Source of the DNA: Enhydrobacter aerosaccus
GTDB lineage: Bacteria > Pseudomonadota > Alphaproteobacteria > Reyranellales > Reyranellaceae
NCBI RefSeq assembly: GCF_900167455.1
Contig: NZ_FUWJ01000020.1
Coordinates: 1 to 64,000, forward strand
DNA: 64,000 nt
Direction of reading: 5' to 3'
Part shown: one piece after another, positions 7,336 to 16,081 of the stretch
Layout: every line of letters starts with the position of its first letter
Numbering within the stretch: position 1 is the first letter of the stretch
Program-made: the position numbers and the translations under genes
Notes under the pieces: generated by a model
What the model was told of the DNA's origin: nothing
The model's input: only the letters and a program-made list of their open reading frames with translations
The model's database searches: none

Positions 7336-8259
7336 ATGAGCGACTTCATCTCGATCGAGGCGATCGCCAAGCGCTATCCGACGCGCGGCGGCGGTACCAC
7401 GACCATCTTCGAGAATCTGTGGCTGTCGATGGGCCGCGGCGAATTCGGCTGCATCATCGGCCATTCCGGTTGCGGCAAGACCACCATCCTCAATGTCCTG
7501 GCCGGCCTCGACCGGCCGGACGACGGCACCGTCATCGTCGACGGCGAGGCGATCGACGGCACCAGCCTCGACCGCGCCGTCATTTTCCAAAGCCACGCGC
7601 TGTTTCCCTGGCGCACCGTGCTGGGCAATGTCGCCTTCGCGGTCAGTTCGAAGTGGCCGAAATGGAATGCGGCCAAGGTGAAGGCGCATGCCCGGGGCTT
7701 CATCGACCTGGTCGGCCTGTCGGGCGCGGAGGCCAAGCATCCGTCGGAACTGTCCGGCGGCATGAAGCAGCGGGTCGGCATCGCCCGCGCGCTCAGCATC
7801 TCACCCAAGATCCTGCTGATGGACGAGCCGTTCTCGGCACTCGATGCGTTGACACGCGGCACGCTGCAGGACGAGGTGCGGCGCATCTGCCTGGAGACGG
7901 GACAGACCACCTTCATGATCACGCACGACGTCGACGAGGCGATCTATCTCGCCGACAGGATCTTCCTGATGACCAACGGACCGGGAGCGGTGCTGGCGGA
8001 GGTGGTCGAGAACCCACTGCCCAAGGACCGCGTGCGCACCGACCTGCATCGCCATCCGCTCTACTATGCGACGCGCAACCACATCCTCGATTTCCTGGTG
8101 ACGCGCAGCAAGACCTTCACCGCGGCGGCGAACGGCCACGATCCGCGCAACGTACCGGTGGTCCGGCCCGGCATCGGCGAGCCGACGCTCGTGGCGCTCG
8201 CGCCGGCCATCACCGACGACATCGCGCGGCCGGCGGGCATCACCGGCCGCCATTCGTGA
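7336..8259 (+). CDS. ABC transporter ATP-binding protein, NrtD/SsuB type
   Basis: The 307-residue ATPase has Walker A GHSGCGKTT (residues 42-50), signature LSGGMKQRVGIARAL, Walker B ILLMDEPFSALD and the switch His in ITHDVDEA. It energises the adjacent permease. The last 50 or so residues, after NHILDFLVTRSKTF, are a low-complexity tail beyond the usual family length. The gene begins 10 bases after the permease stop. Confidence 0.93.
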   Translation: MSDFISIEAIAKRYPTRGGGTTTIFENLWLSMGRGEFGCIIGHSGCGKTTILNVLAGLDRPDDGTVIVDGEAIDGTSLDRAVIFQSHALFPWRTVLGNVAFAVSSKWPKWNAAKVKAHARGFIDLVGLSGAEAKHPSELSGGMKQRVGIARALSISPKILLMDEPFSALDALTRGTLQDEVRRICLETGQTTFMITHDVDEAIYLADRIFLMTNGPGAVLAEVVENPLPKDRVRTDLHRHPLYYATRNHILDFLVTRSKTFTAAANGHDPRNVPVVRPGIGEPTLVALAPAITDDIARPAGITGRHS

Positions 8260-8285
8260 TCGCCCCTCAAACCAAGGAGAAGGAC

Positions 8286-8774
8286 ATGAAACGCTCGGAC
8301 CTCACGGAGAAGCTGCTCGACATCAAGCGCGAGAAGGGCTGGAGCTGGAAATACATCTGCGAAAAGATCGGCGGCTACTCCGAGGTGCTGATCGTGGGCG
8401 CGATCCTCGGCCACATGAAGCTGACCAAGCCGCAGGCCGCCAATGCCGGCGAACTGTTCGGCCTCTCCAAGGCGGAGACGGCGATGCTGAACGAGGTGCC
8501 GATGCGCGGCGAGGGCACGCCGATGCCGCCGACCGATCCGCTGATCTATCGCTTCTACGAGCTGGTCATGATCAACGGTCCGGCCTGGAAGGCGCTGATC
8601 GAGGAGGAATTCGGCGACGGCATCATGTCGGCCATCGACTTCGACATGGTGATGGAGCGGCTGCCCGATCCCAAGGGCGACCGCGTCAAGATCACCATGT
8701 CCGGCAAGTTCCTGCCGTACAAATACTACGGCGCCAGCGGCAACGTGCCGGCCTACGGCTTCAAGGAGGAATAG
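8286..8774 (+). CDS. cynS: cyanase (cyanate hydratase)
   Basis: Cyanase converts cyanate plus bicarbonate to ammonia and CO2. The 162-residue protein has the N-terminal helical domain and the catalytic C-terminal domain. The three catalytic residues are present: Arg89 and Glu92 in YRFYE, and Ser115 in GIMSAIDF. After GKFLPYK, where most cyanases end within a few residues, it continues for about 16 residues (YYGASGNVPAYGFKEE). AAGGAGAAGG lies before the ATG. It is the last gene of the operon and would turn imported or internally made cyanate into nitrogen. Confidence 0.95.
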   Translation: MKRSDLTEKLLDIKREKGWSWKYICEKIGGYSEVLIVGAILGHMKLTKPQAANAGELFGLSKAETAMLNEVPMRGEGTPMPPTDPLIYRFYELVMINGPAWKALIEEEFGDGIMSAIDFDMVMERLPDPKGDRVKITMSGKFLPYKYYGASGNVPAYGFKEE

Positions 8775-8793
8775 CGGAGAGGGCGCTCCGCTA
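8772..8793. terminator. bidirectional terminator between cynS and an acyl-CoA dehydrogenase gene
   Basis: TAGCGGAG-AGGGCG-CTCCGCTA forms a perfect 8-bp stem followed by AAA on the + strand. It overlaps both convergent stop codons. Confidence 0.65.
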
Positions 8794-9987
8794 AAACTTC
8801 CCAGCCACGATGCGTCCGCCGAGCGCCCAGCGATGGACCTCGGACGGGCCGTCGTAGATGCGGAAGGCGCGCACGTCGCGGAAGATGCGCTCGACCACCG
8901 TGTCGCGAGTCATGCCGAGGCCGCCCAGGATCTGCAGGCAGCGATCGGCCACGCGGGCGATCGCCTCGGAGCAGATCACCTTGGCCATCGAGCTCTCGCT
9001 GGCCGCCTTGTTGCCCTTGTCGAGCAGCCAGGCACAGTGCCAGATCGCCAGCCGGGCGAGATGGATGTCCATGGCATTGTCGGCCAGCATGAAGGAGACG
9101 CCCTCATGCTCGCCGAGCTTCTTGCCGAAGGCGACGCGGTCGCGTGCATAGGCGGTGGCGATGTCGTGGGCGCGATTGGCCGATCCCAGCCAGCGCATGC
9201 AATGGGTGAGGCGGGCGGGCGCCAGCCGGACCTGGGCGTAGCGGAAGCCCTTGCCGATCTCACCGAGCACCGCATCGGCCGGCAGCCGCAGGTTGGTGAT
9301 CTCGAGTTCGCCATGGCCGCCGGTGAAGCTCGAATCCATCGTGTCCAGCGTGCGGCTGATGCGGATGGCAGGATCGGGCAGGTCGGCCAGGAACATGGTG
9401 GCGTGGCCGTCCATCGGACCGCCCTCGTTCTTGGCCATGATGATGGCGCAGCCCGCACCCTCGGCGCCGGTGATCAGCCATTTGCGGCCGTTGATGACCC
9501 ACTCGTTGCCGTCGAGCCGGGCCGTGGTTGAGAGCAATGCCGGATCGGAGCCGGCGCCGCCCGGCTCGGTCATGCAGAAGATCGAGCGGATCTCGCCGGT
9601 CGCCATGCGGCGCAGGAAGTGCTGGCGCTGGTCGGGTCGCGCCACGACGTCGAGCAGGTGGATGTTGCCCTCGTCCGGCGAGGCGCAATGGATCGCCATC
9701 GGACCCAGCATCGAATAGCCGGCCGCCTCGAACACCAGCGCCTGGCCGACCGTCGACAGGTCTCGGCCGCCGAACTCCGTCGGCACATGCGGCGCGAACA
9801 CGCCGGCCTTGCGGGCCAGGTCGTTCAGCTCGCGGCGCATCTCGTCGGTCGGGCCGTGCGCGGTCCAGCGCGGATCGGTCTCGTAGGGGATGACCGTTTC
9901 CGTGACGAAGCGCTTCACCTTGTCGGCAAGCTCCACCAGCTCGGCGGGCGGTTGGAAGTTGAGATCCAAGGGTGTCGTCGCGCTCAC
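8791..9987 (-). CDS. acyl-CoA dehydrogenase
   Basis: The 398-residue FAD enzyme oxidises an acyl-CoA to the enoyl-CoA. Family motifs are MTEPGGAGSDP in the middle domain, GKKLGEHEGVSFMLADNAMD in the first C-terminal helices, and IRIYDGPSEVHRWALG-like residues at the end (FRIYDGPSEVHRWALG). The start is GTG at 9987, with GGAGG six bases upstream. An ATG 12 codons earlier has no such site. It converges with cynS and is not part of that operon. The specific acyl chain cannot be read. Confidence 0.9.
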   Translation of the reverse strand: MSATTPLDLNFQPPAELVELADKVKRFVTETVIPYETDPRWTAHGPTDEMRRELNDLARKAGVFAPHVPTEFGGRDLSTVGQALVFEAAGYSMLGPMAIHCASPDEGNIHLLDVVARPDQRQHFLRRMATGEIRSIFCMTEPGGAGSDPALLSTTARLDGNEWVINGRKWLITGAEGAGCAIIMAKNEGGPMDGHATMFLADLPDPAIRISRTLDTMDSSFTGGHGELEITNLRLPADAVLGEIGKGFRYAQVRLAPARLTHCMRWLGSANRAHDIATAYARDRVAFGKKLGEHEGVSFMLADNAMDIHLARLAIWHCAWLLDKGNKAASESSMAKVICSEAIARVADRCLQILGGLGMTRDTVVERIFRDVRAFRIYDGPSEVHRWALGGRIVAGKF

Positions 9988-10120
9988 GTCGTTCCTCCGT
10001 ATTTTCGGGCGCTTCCCTAGCACGGTTTCCGGGACCGGAGCGCAGGGACCGCGTCTGGTGCTTCACTTGGTGTGACGTGCTCTGGTATGGCTGCCATTCC
10101 AGACGCTAATAACTATTAAC

Positions 10121-10159
10121 CGCAATGAGATTGCGAGGCAGTCGCGATTAAAACATAAT
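10121..10159 (+). promoter_or_regulatory. promoter with iron-box-like palindrome
   Basis: CGCAAT-GAG-ATTGCG (10121-10135) is a perfect 6-bp inverted repeat with a GCAA-N5-TTGC core. TTGCGA (10131-10136) and CATAAT (10154-10159), 17 bases apart, make a plausible promoter whose -35 overlaps the palindrome. The core resembles alphaproteobacterial Fur/Mur-type boxes as I remember them, and the operon downstream includes an EfeB-like iron/haem gene. Iron-dependent repression is inferred. Confidence 0.45.
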
Positions 10160-10198
10160 CCCTAGGATTGTTCTGGCTTTTCATACGGGGTGAGATGG

Positions 10199-11689
10199 AT
10201 GCGTCGGTGCCGCTCGATAGGGAAGGGGCGCCCCCTTGCCTCGCTGATTGCAGCCATCCTTCTCGGAACGGTACCTGTCGCGCAGGCCGCGCCGCCGCCT
10301 CTGGCAGTGCCTGTCAGCTCGCAGGATGTGAGTGCCGGCGGCCAGCGGACTTTCTCGGGTTACCTCAGCAGCCTCGAGCGCAGCAACTATCTCTTCGGCG
10401 ATCTCTTCGGTCTGCGGACGGCACTGTCCAAGATCGGCATCTCGGTGGCTTTCCAGGAAACCAGCGAGGTGATCGCCAATGCGACCGGCGGCACCTCCAC
10501 CCAGCCGGCCTATGACGGGCTGACGCAGATGATCATGCAGCTCGACACCCAGCGCGCGTTTGGCTGGTACGGCGGCCTGTTCAACGTCAGCGGCCTGCAG
10601 CTGCACGGCTATAACCTGAGTGCCAACAACCTCCTGCAGTACCAAACCGCCAGCGGCATCTCCGGCGATCCGGCCACTCGACTGTGGGAGCTCTGGTACC
10701 AGCAGAAGTTTCTGCCCGAAGACCGGCTGGACATTCGGGTCGGCCAGCAGAGTCTCGATCAGGAGTTCATGGTCAGCCAGAACGGCCTGTACTTCATGAA
10801 CACCATGTTCGGCTGGCCGATGATCCCCTCCGCCGTGCTGCCCGGCGGTGGGCCGGCCTATCCGTTGTCGGCCCTGGGTGCGCGCGTGCGCTATCGCCCG
10901 GTCAATTCGGTAACCGGCCTGTTCGGCATCTACAACGGCAGTCCGACCTGGACCAGCGAGGGCGACGCCCAGAAGCTCAATCCGTCCGGGACGTACTTCG
11001 GGACCGGCGACGGCGTCATCATGTTCTTCGAACTCCAATTCGCCTATCCATCGCTGGGCGCCCTCGAGGAGCCCGGCAGCAGCGGTCCTCCGCGCGGCCA
11101 TACCTACAAGATCGGTGCCTGGTACAATTCGCTGGGCTTCAACGATCTGCGCTACGACAACACTGGCCTGTCGCTCGCGAACCCCAATACCACGGGCGTG
11201 CCGAAGACCCATTCCGGCAATTACTCGATCTACGCCGTCGCCGATCAGATCCTGTGGGTGCAGGGCAGCGACCCAGCTCGCTCGCTGAGTGCCTTCGCGC
11301 GCGTGATGTGGGCGCCGCTGGCCGACCGCAGCGTGATCGACTTCAGCATGAACGCCGGCCTCGTCTATCACGACCCGCTGCCCAATCGGCCCGACGATAT
11401 CCTGGCGCTCGGCATGGGGTACGCTCATGTCAGCTCGGCTGCTTCAGGCCTCGACGCCGACACGATCTTCTACAATCAGCAGGCCGGAACGCCGGTGAAC
11501 CAGATGGTTCGCCGCAGCGAGACGTTCGTCGAGCTCACCTACATCGCCCAGGTCCGGCCTTGGTGGCAGATCCAGCCGGACTTTCAGTACGTGTTCAATC
11601 CCGGCGGCGGAATTGTGAATCCGAACAATCCCACCCAGGCGGTCGGCAACGAATTCATCGTCGCCATGCGTACCAACATCCTGTTCTAG
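10199..11689 (+). CDS. OprB-family outer membrane porin
   Basis: The 496-residue protein has a Sec signal (LASLIAAILLGTVPVAQAA) and then beta-barrel sequence typical of carbohydrate-selective OprB porins: RLWELWYQQKFLPEDRLDIR, GQQSLDQEF, an NTMFGWP block and a C-terminal strand ending in Phe (MRTNILF). The ATG at 10199 is preceded by GGGG. An in-frame GTG lies nine bases earlier. It is first in an operon with a propeller protein and a Dyp peroxidase. Here it may pass a chelate or other small solute rather than sugar. Confidence 0.87.
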   Translation: MRRCRSIGKGRPLASLIAAILLGTVPVAQAAPPPLAVPVSSQDVSAGGQRTFSGYLSSLERSNYLFGDLFGLRTALSKIGISVAFQETSEVIANATGGTSTQPAYDGLTQMIMQLDTQRAFGWYGGLFNVSGLQLHGYNLSANNLLQYQTASGISGDPATRLWELWYQQKFLPEDRLDIRVGQQSLDQEFMVSQNGLYFMNTMFGWPMIPSAVLPGGGPAYPLSALGARVRYRPVNSVTGLFGIYNGSPTWTSEGDAQKLNPSGTYFGTGDGVIMFFELQFAYPSLGALEEPGSSGPPRGHTYKIGAWYNSLGFNDLRYDNTGLSLANPNTTGVPKTHSGNYSIYAVADQILWVQGSDPARSLSAFARVMWAPLADRSVIDFSMNAGLVYHDPLPNRPDDILALGMGYAHVSSAASGLDADTIFYNQQAGTPVNQMVRRSETFVELTYIAQVRPWWQIQPDFQYVFNPGGGIVNPNNPTQAVGNEFIVAMRTNILF

Positions 11690-11696
11690 AGGATTC

Positions 11697-12842
11697 ATGC
11701 TCTTGCCTTCGAAAATCCCCAACACTGTTCTCGGCCTGCTGGCTGGCGTGGCCGTCGTGGTGTCGGCCCACGCCGAGCCGCGGGGCTATCTCGAAACCGT
11801 CAACCGGCACACGACCTTGACGTCGACCGTTGCCGACAACGGGGACCTCAATCCCTATGCGGTCGTCGTAGCGCCTGTCTCCGCCGGCAAGGTCGAGAAG
11901 GGCGACGTGCTGGTCGACAATTTCAACAACGTCGCCAATCTTCAGGGCACCGGCACGACCATCATCGGCTATCGCCCGTCTACCAAGCAGACTTACCTGT
12001 TTGCCAAGATTCCCGTGAATCTTGCCCAGTGTCCCGGCGGTGTCGGCTTGTCGACGGCGATGACCATGTTGAAGACAGGCTGGGTGATCGTCGGCAGTAC
12101 GCCCAGCAAAGATGGCACCACCGCCACCAAGGGCGATGGCTGCCTCCTGGTTCTCGATCCCAACGGCAACCTAGTGTCGGCATGGTCGGGCCCCACGATC
12201 AACGATCCCTGGGGCAACATGGCGGTGGTCGACGACGGTGCGCACGTCATCCTGTTCGTCAGCATGGCGGGCTTCGATGTTCCGTCGCCGCGCGTCATCG
12301 ATCCCGCCACGAGGTTGCCGGTTGTCGTGCACAAGGCCACCGTGCTGCGACTGGAGCTCTCGATCGCCGCCGGCAAGCCGCCGCAGATGGTGAGCCAGAC
12401 GGTCATCGCCGACGGCTTCGCGCAGCGCGCCGACGTTGACAACTTCCTGCTCGGGCCGACCGGACTGGCGCTCGGGCGGGACAACACGCTCTATGTCACG
12501 GACGGTCTCGACAACGTCATCACGGCCATTCCCGATGCGACGACCCGCACGACGAGCGCCGGTGTCGGACGAATCGTCACCCAGGGCGGGCTGCTGTCCT
12601 GGCCGCTGGCGATGACTTGGACGCCCGACGGCCATCTGCTGGTCTGTAACGGCAAGGACGGGCGCGTGGTCGAAGTCGATCCGGTCGCCGGCAAACAGAT
12701 CTACGCCCGCTGGCTGAATACCAACCAAGCGCAGTCGCCACCCGGCAACGGCAACCTGTTCGGCATCGCGATGGCTCCCGATAGCAGTGGCATCTACTAC
12801 GTCATGGACGACGTCAACACGCTGATGAAGGAAGCCCGATGA
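11697..12842 (+). CDS. exported beta-propeller (NHL/SMP-30-like) protein
   Basis: The 381-residue protein has a Sec signal ending SAHA and repeated propeller blades with the pattern GPTGLALGRDNTLYVTDGLDN, then LAMTWTPDGHLLVCNGKDGRVVEVD and FGIAMAPDSSGIYYV. No catalytic motif is recognised. It lies 7 bases after the porin stop and overlaps the peroxidase gene by ATGA, so all three are co-translated. A periplasmic partner role is inferred from this coupling. Confidence 0.75.
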   Translation: MLLPSKIPNTVLGLLAGVAVVVSAHAEPRGYLETVNRHTTLTSTVADNGDLNPYAVVVAPVSAGKVEKGDVLVDNFNNVANLQGTGTTIIGYRPSTKQTYLFAKIPVNLAQCPGGVGLSTAMTMLKTGWVIVGSTPSKDGTTATKGDGCLLVLDPNGNLVSAWSGPTINDPWGNMAVVDDGAHVILFVSMAGFDVPSPRVIDPATRLPVVVHKATVLRLELSIAAGKPPQMVSQTVIADGFAQRADVDNFLLGPTGLALGRDNTLYVTDGLDNVITAIPDATTRTTSAGVGRIVTQGGLLSWPLAMTWTPDGHLLVCNGKDGRVVEVDPVAGKQIYARWLNTNQAQSPPGNGNLFGIAMAPDSSGIYYVMDDVNTLMKEAR

Positions 12843-14260
12843 GCGACGATAGAGACCCGGGCACGCGGCGGCGCGGCTTTCTGACCGGCGTTGCCGGCGT
12901 TGTCGGCGCCCTAGGGGCGGCGTCCGCGGCTTCGGCGAAGGAGAACATATCGCCCGTGGCGGTGGCCACGGCGGGCAAGGACATCCTGCCATTCCATGGC
13001 CTGCACCAGAACGGCATCGCGACGCCGATGCAGGGCCATGCCTATTTCGCCACCTTCGATCTGGTGACGGAGAAGCGTGCCGACATCGTCAGCCTGATGA
13101 AGGTGTGGACCACGGCTGCGGCCCGGCTGACGACAGGCGAGACGGCGCAGCCTCTCGACGCCGGCCTGAAGCCGGCGGTGGCCCCTCCTGCCGGGGGACG
13201 GTACGATGCTTCTTACCTGACGCCGGCGGCCGGCAAGGCCGGCGGCGAGGGGGGAGAAACGCTCGGCCAGCCGCCGACGGGGCTCGGCGACACTCAAGGT
13301 CCAAACGCCGTTGCGGCCGACAGCGGCGAATCGCTTGGCCAATCGCCGGCCAAGCTGACCATCACTTTCGGCTTCGGTGCCGGACTGTTCGTCAAGGACG
13401 GCAAGGATCGCTATGGCCTTGCCGCGCGACGACCAGCCGCGCTCGTCGACCTGCCGAAATTCGTCGGCGACCAGCTCGTCGAGGGCAGCACAGGCGGCGA
13501 TCTCCTCGTCCAGGCTTGTGCCGACGATCCGCAGGTCGTGTTTCATGCCGTACGGCAGCTGGCGCGTCTTGCCGAAGGGGTAGCCCAGATCCGCTGGGCC
13601 CAGACGGGCTTCGTGCCGGGCTTCGGCAATGGCGAGACGCCGCGCAACCTGATGGGCTTCAAGGACGGCACCAACAATCCGGCGATCACCGATCCGAAGG
13701 CGATGGACGAATTCGTGTGGGTGGGCACGGAGGGCCCGGACTGGATGCGCGGAGGCACCTATGCCGTCACGCGCCGGATCCGCATCGCACTCGAGCGATG
13801 GGACCAGATGAAGGTCGCGTTCCAGGAAGAAACGGTCGGTCGTCACAAATATTCCGGCGCACCGATCGGCAAGGACAAGGAGTTCGACGCGTTCGACTTC
13901 GACGCGAAGGACAAGGACGGCAACCCCCTGACTGCCGAGAACTCCCATGTCCGGCTCGCCGCGCCGGCGACCAACGACGGCGCGCAGATCCTGCGGCGCG
14001 GCTATTCCTACAATGACGGCGTCAACCTGACGGCCGAACGCTGGCCACCGTGGCGACAGGGCCTCGAATACGACGCCGGCCTTTTCTTCGTCTGCTACCA
14101 GCGCGATCCGCGGACCGGCTTCATCAAGGTCTTCGAGCGCATGGCGAAGTTCGACATGATGAACCAGTTCGTCACTCATGTCGGCAGCGGTCTCTTTGCC
14201 TGTCCGCCCGGAGCAGCGGCCGACCGCTATATCGGCCAGGCTCTGTTCGAGACCGCCTGA
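12839..14260 (+). CDS. efeB: Tat-exported Dyp-type peroxidase (EfeB-like)
   Basis: The 473-residue haem peroxidase of the EfeB/deferrochelatase group has a twin-arginine signal (TRRRGFLTGVAG). The ferredoxin-like repeats follow (LTITFGFGAGLF, QRDPRTGFIKVFERM). The Dyp motif GFKDGTNNP supplies the distal Asp, and ENSHVRLAAP supplies the likely proximal His. Compared with EfeB, the segment near residues 118-178 is longer and contains two related stretches (GETLGQPP and GESLGQSP). It shares four bases with the upstream propeller gene. efeU and efeO are not nearby. Confidence 0.9.
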   Translation: MSDDRDPGTRRRGFLTGVAGVVGALGAASAASAKENISPVAVATAGKDILPFHGLHQNGIATPMQGHAYFATFDLVTEKRADIVSLMKVWTTAAARLTTGETAQPLDAGLKPAVAPPAGGRYDASYLTPAAGKAGGEGGETLGQPPTGLGDTQGPNAVAADSGESLGQSPAKLTITFGFGAGLFVKDGKDRYGLAARRPAALVDLPKFVGDQLVEGSTGGDLLVQACADDPQVVFHAVRQLARLAEGVAQIRWAQTGFVPGFGNGETPRNLMGFKDGTNNPAITDPKAMDEFVWVGTEGPDWMRGGTYAVTRRIRIALERWDQMKVAFQEETVGRHKYSGAPIGKDKEFDAFDFDAKDKDGNPLTAENSHVRLAAPATNDGAQILRRGYSYNDGVNLTAERWPPWRQGLEYDAGLFFVCYQRDPRTGFIKVFERMAKFDMMNQFVTHVGSGLFACPPGAAADRYIGQALFETA

Positions 14261-14419
14261 AGCGTCCACTTCGCCGGCTTTGTCGATCCGAGCCGTCTCC
14301 ATCCCGTCGAAGACGGACCCGGAGGTTCGAGTCCTGATCGGCCAGGATACAACTTATACGTGCTTTACTACCTGTCGTATCGTTCTATGATTGTTCTCCT
14401 TCGAGGGACGGAGAGCGAC

Positions 14420-16039
14420 ATGCAGGCGAAGGTGCGAACGGTGGCGTTTCAGGGTGTGGAGGTGCTGCCGGTCGATGTCCAGGTGATGATCGCGCCGGGC
14501 ACCGTGGCCTTCGCCGTCGTCGGGCTGGCGGACAAGGCGGTGGGTGAGAGCCGCGAGAGGGTGCGGGCGGCGCTACGGGCCCTGGGGTTGGCCCTGCCGC
14601 CGCAGCGCATCACCGTCAACCTCTCGCCGGCCGATCTCGCCAAGGAGGGCAGCCACTACGACCTGCCGATCGCACTCGGACTCCTGGTGGCCATGGGTGT
14701 GCTCACCAAGGAAAGCGTCGGGGGCTTCGTCGTGTTGGGCGAGCTGGCGCTCGACGGGACACTCACGCGGGTGCCCGGTGTGCTGCCGGCTGCCATCGCT
14801 GCCGCTGCCACGGGCCGGGGGATCATCTGCCCCTCGGCCTGTGGCGGCGAGGCGGCGTGGGGCGGTTTCCGGCCCACCGATGACGAGCGGCGGGCTGTGC
14901 TCGCGGCGCCGACGCTTCTGTCGCTGATCAACCATCTGCGTGGCCAGCAGACCTTGGCCGCACCGCAGGCCCTGATGGCGGAGGATACGGTCTCCTATCC
15001 CGATCTCGCCGAGATCAAGGGCCAGGAGACGGCCAAGCGCGTGCTCGAAGTCGCCGCGGCGGGCGGTCACAACCTGCTGATGATGGGCCCGCCGGGCTCC
15101 GGCAAATCGATGCTGGCGGCGCGCCTGCCCGGGCTGCTGCCGCCGCTCGAGCCAGAAGAGGCGCTGGAAGCTACGATGATACGCTCATTGGCCGGCGAGG
15201 GCGGCGACGGACGTCTGTCGCGACGCCGTGCCTTCCGCGACCCCCATCATTCGGCGACGCTGCAGGCGCTGGTTGGCGGCGGCCTCCGCGTCAGGCCCGG
15301 CGAGGTATCGCTGGCGCATCACGGCGTGCTGTTCCTCGACGAGCTGCCGGAATTCAGTCGCGCGGCGCTCGAAGCGCTGCGCCAGCCGCTCGAAACCGGC
15401 CGGGTCACCATCGCCCGGGCCGCCGCCCACGTCACCTATCCCGCACGGTTCCAACTCATCACGGCGATGAATCCCTGTCGTTGTGGCCATCTCGCCGAGC
15501 CGGGTCGCAGCTGCGGTCGGGCGCCGCGCTGCGGAGTCGATTATCAAGCCAAGCTGTCCGGTCCGCTGCTCGATCGCATCGACCTCTGCATCGACGTCCC
15601 GCGCGTTGACGCCGCGGATCTTGCGCTGCCGCCGCCCGCGGAGAGTTCGGCCGACGTCGCGGCCCGCGTGGCTGCCGCCCGGACGGTTCAGCGCGAGCGC
15701 CTGGCCGCCTTCGAGAAGAAGGCACCGCTACCGGAGATCGAGCCCGAGCCATCCGCCGGCCTGCTGTCGGAACGGGCGCGCTCCTGGAGCAAGCCACGCT
15801 GCAATGCCGATACCGACGGTGCGGTGCTGGCGGCCATCGCCGAGCCCGATGCCGAAGGACGAGCGCTGCTCACGCGCGCCGCGGAGCGTCTCGGCCTGTC
15901 GGCGCGCGCCTGGCATCGCACCTTGCGGGTGGCGCGGACGCTGGCCGATCTCGACGGCTCCAATGCCGTTCGTCGCCTGCATATTGCCGAGGCCCTGTCC
16001 TATCGCCGTGCCGAGTCGCGTCCTGCTCTGGCGGCTTGA
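14420..16039 (+). CDS. comM: YifB/ComM family Mg-chelatase-like AAA+ ATPase
   Basis: The 539-residue protein has the ComM layout: an N-terminal Lon-like domain (AFAVVGLADKAVGESRERVR), an AAA+ core with Walker A MGPPGSGKSM and Walker B GVLFLDELPEF, a Cys-rich insert (CRCGHLAEPGRSCGRAPRC), and a C-terminal helical domain. ComM homologues are hexameric helicases that help branch migration during natural transformation. I chose ATG 14420, with GGAG at 14410-14413, over an upstream in-frame start. No competence genes are nearby. Confidence 0.93.
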   Translation: MQAKVRTVAFQGVEVLPVDVQVMIAPGTVAFAVVGLADKAVGESRERVRAALRALGLALPPQRITVNLSPADLAKEGSHYDLPIALGLLVAMGVLTKESVGGFVVLGELALDGTLTRVPGVLPAAIAAAATGRGIICPSACGGEAAWGGFRPTDDERRAVLAAPTLLSLINHLRGQQTLAAPQALMAEDTVSYPDLAEIKGQETAKRVLEVAAAGGHNLLMMGPPGSGKSMLAARLPGLLPPLEPEEALEATMIRSLAGEGGDGRLSRRRAFRDPHHSATLQALVGGGLRVRPGEVSLAHHGVLFLDELPEFSRAALEALRQPLETGRVTIARAAAHVTYPARFQLITAMNPCRCGHLAEPGRSCGRAPRCGVDYQAKLSGPLLDRIDLCIDVPRVDAADLALPPPAESSADVAARVAAARTVQRERLAAFEKKAPLPEIEPEPSAGLLSERARSWSKPRCNADTDGAVLAAIAEPDAEGRALLTRAAERLGLSARAWHRTLRVARTLADLDGSNAVRRLHIAEALSYRRAESRPALAA

Positions 16040-16081
16040 CGCCCGATGACTTTCTGATCGGCGGCAAAAGCGATCGCTGCC

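Noticed and set aside
14318..14345. GGAGGTTCGAGTCC looks like the T-arm of a tRNA.
   Set aside because: The stem partner does not pair, and no acceptor, D-arm or anticodon arm can be built around it.
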